Positions 7,000 through 11,135 of a DNA stretch of 11,135 nt are shown in pieces. The stretch's first letter is position 1. Each line of letters starts with the position of its first letter. The DNA lies in contig NZ_CAXLML010000080.1 of assembly GCF_964187505.1 (NCBI RefSeq), positions 1 through 11,135 on the forward strand, written 5' to 3'. Source of the stretch: Chordibacter forsetii. GTDB taxonomy: Bacteria; Verrucomicrobiota; Verrucomicrobiia; Opitutales; Seribacteraceae. A model generated the notes under the pieces. That model ran no database searches. It saw only the letters and a list, made by a program, of their open reading frames with translations, and was not told the origin of the DNA. A program made the position numbers and the translations under genes.

Positions 7000-7269
7000 C
7001 TAACTCTCTTGGCCTGCCTTGCAGAGGATTATTCGCAAAAAATTAAAAAACAAATATGGAGTGAAAAGGAAGACTAGGCTTCGTAAGAAAAGCAAACTGA
7101 ACTCTCCCAATGGGCCGTAAACAATTTGTTCTGCCCAAACTCTTAGAGTTGTGCTCTCAAAAAAACTTATTCCGAGAGCAAGTCCCAAGTAGTACACCAT
7201 CAAAGGCCAAACTGTAAAACCAACGGAAATGAATAACAGTGCAAACCAAAGTTCTTTTGACCAGTTCAT
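7000..7269 (-). CDS. Small two-helix membrane protein, unknown function
   Basis: An 89-residue protein I do not recognise. It has two clear hydrophobic stretches, about residues 7-35 and 57-82, joined by a short loop with charged and aromatic residues (TTLRVWAEQIVYGPLG), and a short polar tail (CKAGQES). A basic residue near the N-terminus and the spacing suggest a hairpin with both ends on the same side of the membrane (inference). The start is ATG at 7267-7269 with no Shine-Dalgarno sequence. A plausible extended -10 promoter element sits just upstream, which supports expression. Its stop is only four bases from the ABC exporter stop on the other strand. That it is a real gene is supported by the coherent membrane-protein composition, by filling an otherwise empty gap, and by no competing frame. 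No function is proposed. Confidence 0.6.
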   Translation of the reverse strand: MNWSKELWFALLFISVGFTVWPLMVYYLGLALGISFFESTTLRVWAEQIVYGPLGEFSLLFLRSLVFLFTPYLFFNFLRIILCKAGQES

Positions 7270-7290
7270 CTTAAGTAATAAATTACAATT

Positions 7291-7300
7291 ACTATAGCAT
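7291..7300 (-). promoter_or_regulatory. Possible extended -10 promoter for the small membrane protein
   Basis: Reading the minus strand, TG lies one base before TATAGT (plus-strand ACTATA at 7291-7296, with the TG at 7298-7299), an extended -10 pattern. Transcription would start near 7284, about 15 bases before the ATG at 7269. No good -35 hexamer is visible. The start-proximal DNA also holds a small inverted repeat, AGTAAT (7274-7279) with ATTACT (7288-7293), overlapping the -10; it could be an operator or just AT-rich chance. Confidence 0.3.
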
Positions 7301-7387
7301 AAATAGGGAACTGCAAATACATCTCATGCTTAATTTCATTCACTGAACAGCAAAGTTGGCGAACAACAGATAACAGGGAAACTAAAA

Positions 7388-7399
7388 AAGAATATTCTT
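7388..7399. promoter_or_regulatory. Perfect 12-bp palindrome upstream of pyrE
   Basis: AAGAATATTCTT at 7388-7399 is a perfect palindrome located 22 bases before the first possible pyrE start (7422) and 55 bases before the preferred one (7455). It follows an A-tract. Its position in the presumed promoter or leader of pyrE makes an operator possible, but no regulator is identified and AT-rich palindromes arise by chance. Confidence 0.25.
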
Positions 7400-7454
7400 A
7401 TTCTTAAATTGGTTTGCTTCTATGAAAGCCTTGTTCTTTGGTAAGTCATTTACA

Positions 7455-8024
7455 ATGAACCAAACTGATAAAGAAGTCATTTCAATTTTCGAAGAAACGC
7501 AAGCTCTGCTCAAGGGTCATTTCATTTTACGTTCGGGATTAAGAAGCGAGCATTTTTTCCAATGTGCCCAGGTTTGCCAGCATTTAGATAAAGTCAATAG
7601 ACTAGCTGAACTGCTTATCGAAAAGATTCCTTGGAGTCAGGTTGATTTAATAATTGCCCCTGCAATGGGTGGGCTGGTAATTGGCCAAGAAATGGCAAGG
7701 CAACTTGGCTCTCGCTTCATTTTTTTGGAAAAAGTGAACGACAAGCTTGCCTTGAGAAGAAACTTTATGATTCATCCGAAAGACCGAGTACTTTTAGTTG
7801 AAGATGTCGTGACCAAAGGTGGAAGGGTTCGGGAAGCAATCAACATAATAAACAAGCATCCCTGTGATTTTTTAGGTGCTGTATCCCTGGTGGATCGTAG
7901 TGTTGAGCCAATCAATTTCGGCATTACCTTTATGTCTCTTCTGAAGATGAATTTTCCGACTTATTCAGTAGATCAGTTACCCGAACATTTGCAAAGTATA
8001 CCGGCTACCAAACCCGGAAGCTAA
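7455..8024 (+). CDS. pyrE: Orotate phosphoribosyltransferase
   Basis: This enzyme joins orotate to PRPP to give orotidine monophosphate in de novo pyrimidine synthesis, in the cytoplasm. From the ATG at 7455 the protein has 189 residues. It shows the N-terminal GHFILRSGLRSEHFFQCA (21-38), the APAMGGLVIGQE stretch (68-79), the flexible-loop region with LRRNF (100-104), and the PRPP-binding motif LLVEDVVTKGGR (113-124). The frame is also open from an ATG at 7422, adding 11 residues. I prefer 7455 because the family alignment begins about there and the extra leader looks unrelated. Neither start has a good ribosome-binding site, although GGTAAG lies nine bases before 7455. The PRPP source gene prs lies about 1.5 kb away on the other strand. 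It converges on the HtrA gene, 55 bases away. Product is secure; the start is moderately so. Confidence 0.9.
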   Translation: MNQTDKEVISIFEETQALLKGHFILRSGLRSEHFFQCAQVCQHLDKVNRLAELLIEKIPWSQVDLIIAPAMGGLVIGQEMARQLGSRFIFLEKVNDKLALRRNFMIHPKDRVLLVEDVVTKGGRVREAINIINKHPCDFLGAVSLVDRSVEPINFGITFMSLLKMNFPTYSVDQLPEHLQSIPATKPGS

Positions 8025-8054
8025 ACTGAGTAGTATACATAGTTTGGTTCCAAA
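8007..8054. repeat. Inverted repeats at the pyrE/HtrA convergent junction, weak terminator candidate
   Basis: ACCAAAC (8007-8013, at the pyrE end) is complementary to GTTTGGT (8042-8048). The second arm can alternatively fold locally as TTTGG-TT-CCAAA (8043-8054). No clean T-run follows on either strand, so an intrinsic terminator is only possible, not shown. A palindromic GTATAC also appears twice nearby (7996-8001 and 8033-8038). Confidence 0.2.
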
Positions 8055-8079
8055 ATTATTTAAAACTGAATAATGCAAA

Positions 8080-9489
8080 TTACGGAATGCGATATGCAAG
8101 AAATCTGTAATTTCCACGATACCAAACATAAAAGCGATTAATTCCGGAATATAGGTTTTCAGAAACATCGCCCACATCAAGTATCTGAGAACCATTAATT
8201 TCAACTAGGACCACACCCTTTTTGAATGTTTCATTTTCTCCAGAAGAACGAGAAACTAAAACACCTCTAACAGAATCGGGTATATCAAATTCTTCTCGGT
8301 TTTGAAGGGTGAGGGCTGTCAAATCAAGACCTGGAATAGGAACAATTCCCTCCGACATTGACCCAAGAATTGCATAGAGAGTTTCGGATTCTCCATTTCT
8401 TAAAACTTCGATTTGAATTTGAGCCCCTGGCAAAGTTTGAGAAATGGCTACCCTCGCTTGGTTTACTGAATAAACGAGTTTTTTTCCTACTTTTACAATC
8501 TTATCATTAGCCAAAAAGCCTGCCTCGTCCGCCGCACTTCCAGAGACCACACTAGCAACAACTGCAGCATTTCCATTCGAATCTGGCTCTAAGGATACTC
8601 CTAAAAAACCTCTTCGTATTTTACCTTCCTCCATGTAATCAGTGAGTGCCCGGCGTACCATATTAACAGGTATTGCCAGTCCAATTCCTATACTGGCTCC
8701 AGTTTGTGAAATAATGGCCGTATTAATACCAACCAATCTTCCTCGTGCATCTAAAAGAGCTCCGCCAGAATTACCCCGATTGATAGATGCATCTGTTTGA
8801 ATAAAATTTTCATAAGCACCATCTTCGCGAAGAATCCCTAATTCCGATTTTCTTGTGGCAGATACAATGCCCATAGTTACTGTCATCCCAATTCCAAGTG
8901 GATTACCAACGGCAAAAACCACATCACCGACTTGTAGCTGATCGCTATTCGCAAGTGTGGCAAAGGGGAGTTCTTCGTCAGCTTCGATTTTGAGTACAGC
9001 AATATCTGTAGTGTGGTCATAGCCAATGATTGTTGCAGGGTAATCCTTTTGCTCGCCAAGCTTAACCACCACTTCTTCCATTAACTCTCCAGTTCTTGGA
9101 TCTGAGATGACATGCGCATTTGTTACCACATGACCTTGCGGAGAAACGAGCACGCCAGAACCTATTCCAGCAGGTACTTTTTCTTCTTCTATCCTTGGCT
9201 GATTTGTTCGTGGGAGCCCATAATAACGCCTAAACCAATCTTCGATTGGATTACCTGCACCAGGATATAATCTTCTGACAACTTGTTGGGTAGTAACCGC
9301 AACTACTGCTGGAGTAGCTTTACCGAGGATGCTCGAGTAACTCTGTATAGGATTTGCCGCCAACCGATCAAGGTCGGTCTCATCAACTTTAAGTGAAAAT
9401 CCTTTTTTTTCTCCAAACGCGTTCCAAACAATAAGGAAAAAAGAAATCCAAGCTAACTTGTAATTTAAAAATATAATCTTTTGACGCAT
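8080..9489 (-). CDS. HtrA/DegQ-family periplasmic serine protease
   Basis: A trypsin-like protease and chaperone for misfolded envelope proteins, 469 residues from the ATG at 9487-9489. An N-terminal hydrophobic segment (about 11-25, after basic residues) is a signal peptide or membrane anchor. The protease domain (about 50-285) has a complete triad: His126 in VTNAHVI, Asp162 in TTDIAVLK, and Ser241 in GNSGG. A first PDZ domain (about 293-372) starts GFLGVSL. A second, divergent PDZ-like domain (about 385-469) ends the protein at an aromatic-rich C-terminus. A TTG one codon upstream (9490-9492) is possible but the ATG is preferred; no ribosome-binding site is seen. It lies 66 bases downstream of prs on the same strand and may be co-transcribed with lpxD and prs or have its own promoter. 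Whether it is a DegP, DegQ or DegS equivalent cannot be decided; two PDZ domains argue against DegS. Confidence 0.92.
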   Translation of the reverse strand: MRQKIIFLNYKLAWISFFLIVWNAFGEKKGFSLKVDETDLDRLAANPIQSYSSILGKATPAVVAVTTQQVVRRLYPGAGNPIEDWFRRYYGLPRTNQPRIEEEKVPAGIGSGVLVSPQGHVVTNAHVISDPRTGELMEEVVVKLGEQKDYPATIIGYDHTTDIAVLKIEADEELPFATLANSDQLQVGDVVFAVGNPLGIGMTVTMGIVSATRKSELGILREDGAYENFIQTDASINRGNSGGALLDARGRLVGINTAIISQTGASIGIGLAIPVNMVRRALTDYMEEGKIRRGFLGVSLEPDSNGNAAVVASVVSGSAADEAGFLANDKIVKVGKKLVYSVNQARVAISQTLPGAQIQIEVLRNGESETLYAILGSMSEGIVPIPGLDLTALTLQNREEFDIPDSVRGVLVSRSSGENETFKKGVVLVEINGSQILDVGDVSENLYSGINRFYVWYRGNYRFLAYRIP

Positions 9490-9555
9490 CAAAAGTAGAA
9501 GCGAAATTGGTAAGCAAAATTGTCTTGGAAATACCTGAATTCTGTAAACTTAAAT

Positions 9556-10506
9556 CTAGAATCCCTTAACTTCAAATAAACTCGATATGCTACTGTCGGT
9601 ATGTGTCCTTTGAATTGCTTCCCCAAGCAAAGGAGCCACACTCAATTGAGTAATAGGTAAATTATCTACCTGCATATTTACAGAATTGGTGGTAACTAAT
9701 TCATCCAAGTGACCTTGTTGTAAGCGCTCTTTCCCGGTTTCATTAAGCACGCAATGGCTAATTACCGCAGAAACTCTCTTGGCCCCACGCTCTTTCAAAA
9801 GCTTAGCTGCTGCGGTCAAGGTACCAGCTGTTTCAGTCATATCATCAATAATTAAAATTTCTCGACCTTCCACTTCGCCAACTAAATTGGTTGCCTCTAC
9901 CGTACTTGCCCCTGTTCTTCTTTTTGCTACAAACCCTAATGGACAACCCAGTACCTCAGCGTAGGCACTGGCCATTTTCATACCACCTACATCAGGAGTG
10001 AAAATGGTCATATTTTCCGTATTTCGATTTCGCATATAATCAAAAAACACGGGGGAGGCATATAGATGGTCAACTGGAATATCAAAGAATCCCTGAATTT
10101 GCTGGGCATGCAAATCCATCGTAAGTACTCGGTTAGCTCCAGCTGCAACCAAAAGGTTGGCGATCAATTTTGAGGTGATTGGAACACGAGGTTGATCTTT
10201 ACGATCTTGCCGGGCATATCCAAAAAAAGGAATAACCACAGAAATTCTCGCAGCAGATGCCCTTCTTGCGGCATCTATCATGATCAGTAATTCCATGATA
10301 TTGTGATTTGCTGGGGAATTAGTCGACTGGAGAAGGTAAACATCCATTCCCCGTATATTTTCGTTGTACCGAACGAAACTTTCACTATCGGGAAATGAAG
10401 TAACTAAGGCATCTCCTATTTCCATATCCAAGTAGGCACATATTTCTTTTGCCAAAGGGAGGTTCGAATTACCGCTAAAAATCTTTAGGTTAGTACCGTT
10501 TCGCAT
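9556..10506 (-). CDS. prs: Ribose-phosphate pyrophosphokinase (PRPP synthetase)
   Basis: Makes PRPP from ribose 5-phosphate and ATP, feeding purine, pyrimidine, histidine, tryptophan and NAD synthesis. The 316 residues match the usual class I length. Visible motifs: the FPD segment with NENIRG (38-53), NHNIMELLIMIDA (67-79), GYARQDRK (96-103), the metal/ATP site MDLHAQQIQGFFD (130-142), the catalytic flexible loop with AKRRTG (194-199), and the ribose-phosphate loop LIIDDMTETAGT (218-229). The FPDGE motif reads FPDSE here, a mild departure; the catalytic parts look intact. The start is ATG at 10504-10506, eight bases after the lpxD stop, which indicates an operon with lpxD. The purine-rich stretch AAAGAGTAAACAAAGAA lies just upstream and may help ribosome binding. 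The HtrA gene follows 66 bases downstream. Confidence 0.96.
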   Translation of the reverse strand: MRNGTNLKIFSGNSNLPLAKEICAYLDMEIGDALVTSFPDSESFVRYNENIRGMDVYLLQSTNSPANHNIMELLIMIDAARRASAARISVVIPFFGYARQDRKDQPRVPITSKLIANLLVAAGANRVLTMDLHAQQIQGFFDIPVDHLYASPVFFDYMRNRNTENMTIFTPDVGGMKMASAYAEVLGCPLGFVAKRRTGASTVEATNLVGEVEGREILIIDDMTETAGTLTAAAKLLKERGAKRVSAVISHCVLNETGKERLQQGHLDELVTTNSVNMQVDNLPITQLSVAPLLGEAIQRTHTDSSISSLFEVKGF

Positions 10507-10514
10507 TTCTTTGT

Positions 10515-11135
10515 TTACTCTTTGCTTTTTTCTTGGGCAAACCTATTGAAAAGATCTGGCAATTTTCTTTGTAATACAGAAATCCTTTGAGCCAAATGAA
10601 AGGGAAGGGCTGGGTTACCTTTAAGAAATGCCCCTGGCTCTACATCTTTAGTTATACCAGCTTGGCCAGCAATCTTTGCCCCTTTTCCAACTTTTAAATG
10701 TCCCGCAAATCCAGCCTGTCCGCCAACGATTACTTCATCCTCAATAAGCACGCTTCCACTTACTCCAACTTGAGCAACGATCAGACAATTTTTACCAATT
10801 TTGACATTGTGACCAACTTGAACCAAGTTATCAAGTTTGGTACCTTGGCCTATCTTGGTTTCTTCAAACCTAGCTCGATCGATACAAGTATTTGCCCCGA
10901 CTTCTACATTATCTTCGATGACGACTTTTCCAAGATGAGGAATTTTTTGATGACTTCCATCACCCTGATCAAAGCCATAGCCTTCAGAGCCCACTACAAC
11001 TCCTGCATTCAAAATTACTTGTTTACCTATCTGGCAGCGGGCCAACAATTTAACTCCTGGATAAAATACACTGCCTTCACCGATCGTTGTACCCATTCCA
11101 ATGTGGCAATGAGTATTGATCGTGCAATTTGGACC
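10515..11135 (-). CDS. lpxD: UDP-3-O-acylglucosamine N-acyltransferase (LpxD), C-terminal fragment, 5' end outside window
   Basis: LpxD adds the second hydroxyacyl chain to the UDP-glucosamine lipid A precursor, in the cytoplasm at the inner membrane. About 206 residues are visible; the frame stays open to the window edge beyond an internal Met at 11094-11096, so the start is missing. The visible part is a left-handed beta-helix of hexapeptide repeats (many I/V-G-x-x-x-x units, such as IGEGSV, IGKQVI, IGQGTK, VGKGAK). Markers of LpxD rather than LpxA are GSEGYGF, KIPHLGKVVIEDNVEVGANTC and DNLVQVGHNVKIG, which contains the expected catalytic His (about visible residue 109). The C-terminal helical tail (ISVLQRKLPDLFNRF) fits the trimeric family. 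The N-terminal uridine-binding domain lies outside the window. It is followed eight bases later by prs. It shows that the host makes lipid A or a close variant. Confidence 0.93.
   Translation of the reverse strand, partial: GPNCTINTHCHIGMGTTIGEGSVFYPGVKLLARCQIGKQVILNAGVVVGSEGYGFDQGDGSHQKIPHLGKVVIEDNVEVGANTCIDRARFEETKIGQGTKLDNLVQVGHNVKIGKNCLIVAQVGVSGSVLIEDEVIVGGQAGFAGHLKVGKGAKIAGQAGITKDVEPGAFLKGNPALPFHLAQRISVLQRKLPDLFNRFAQEKSKE

Noticed and set aside
8055..8074. ATTATT/AATAAT inverted repeat between pyrE and the HtrA gene
   Set aside because: Six AT-only pairs in AT-rich DNA; expected by chance.

Overview
The window looks like an ordinary chromosomal housekeeping stretch from a Gram-negative bacterium. 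It has moderately low GC (roughly 40% by eye), tightly packed genes and mixed strands. An LpxD fragment implies lipid A and therefore an outer membrane. A DUF5069 protein, the UvrA Walker B variant (LEEPTIGLH in place of the usual LDEPTTGLH) and the TyrRS variant (TFGH in place of HxGH) all resemble sequences I associate with the PVC group, especially Verrucomicrobiota (Opitutae-like). That placement is recollection and inference, not a computed phylogeny. Most genes lack a clear Shine-Dalgarno sequence and two start at GTG or TTG. There are no rRNA or tRNA genes, no insertion sequences, no phage genes and no CRISPR array.

Layout: 1-819 (+) is the 3' end of uvrA, converging on tyrS (831-2006, -). 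A 150-bp divergent gap separates tyrS from an AhpE/BCP-like peroxiredoxin gene (2157-2624, +). Next, a 151-bp gap contains a long-range inverted repeat that could fold as a structured leader. It is followed by a two-gene signalling unit on +: a STAS-domain anti-sigma-factor antagonist (2776-3264) and a membrane-anchored GAF/PP2C SpoIIE-type phosphatase (3282-4724). A DUF5069 gene (4739-5191, -) is divergent from an MsbA-like ABC exporter (5244-6995, +). A small two-helix membrane protein (7000-7269, -) ends four bases from the exporter stop. pyrE (7455-8024, +) converges on a minus-strand cluster, transcribed lpxD (5' end outside the window), then prs, then an HtrA/DegQ protease gene (8080-9489).

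How the genes relate: Prs makes PRPP, which PyrE consumes for pyrimidine synthesis. LpxD (lipid A), the MsbA-like exporter (possibly lipid A transport) and HtrA (periplasmic protein quality control) are all envelope functions. UvrA and the peroxiredoxin are damage and stress functions. The STAS and PP2C proteins look like two parts of a partner-switching circuit whose kinase and final target are not in the window.

I did not find a convincing new system. The items most worth a second look are the possible structured RNA before the STAS gene, the incomplete partner-switching module, and the active-site motif substitutions in TyrRS and UvrA.
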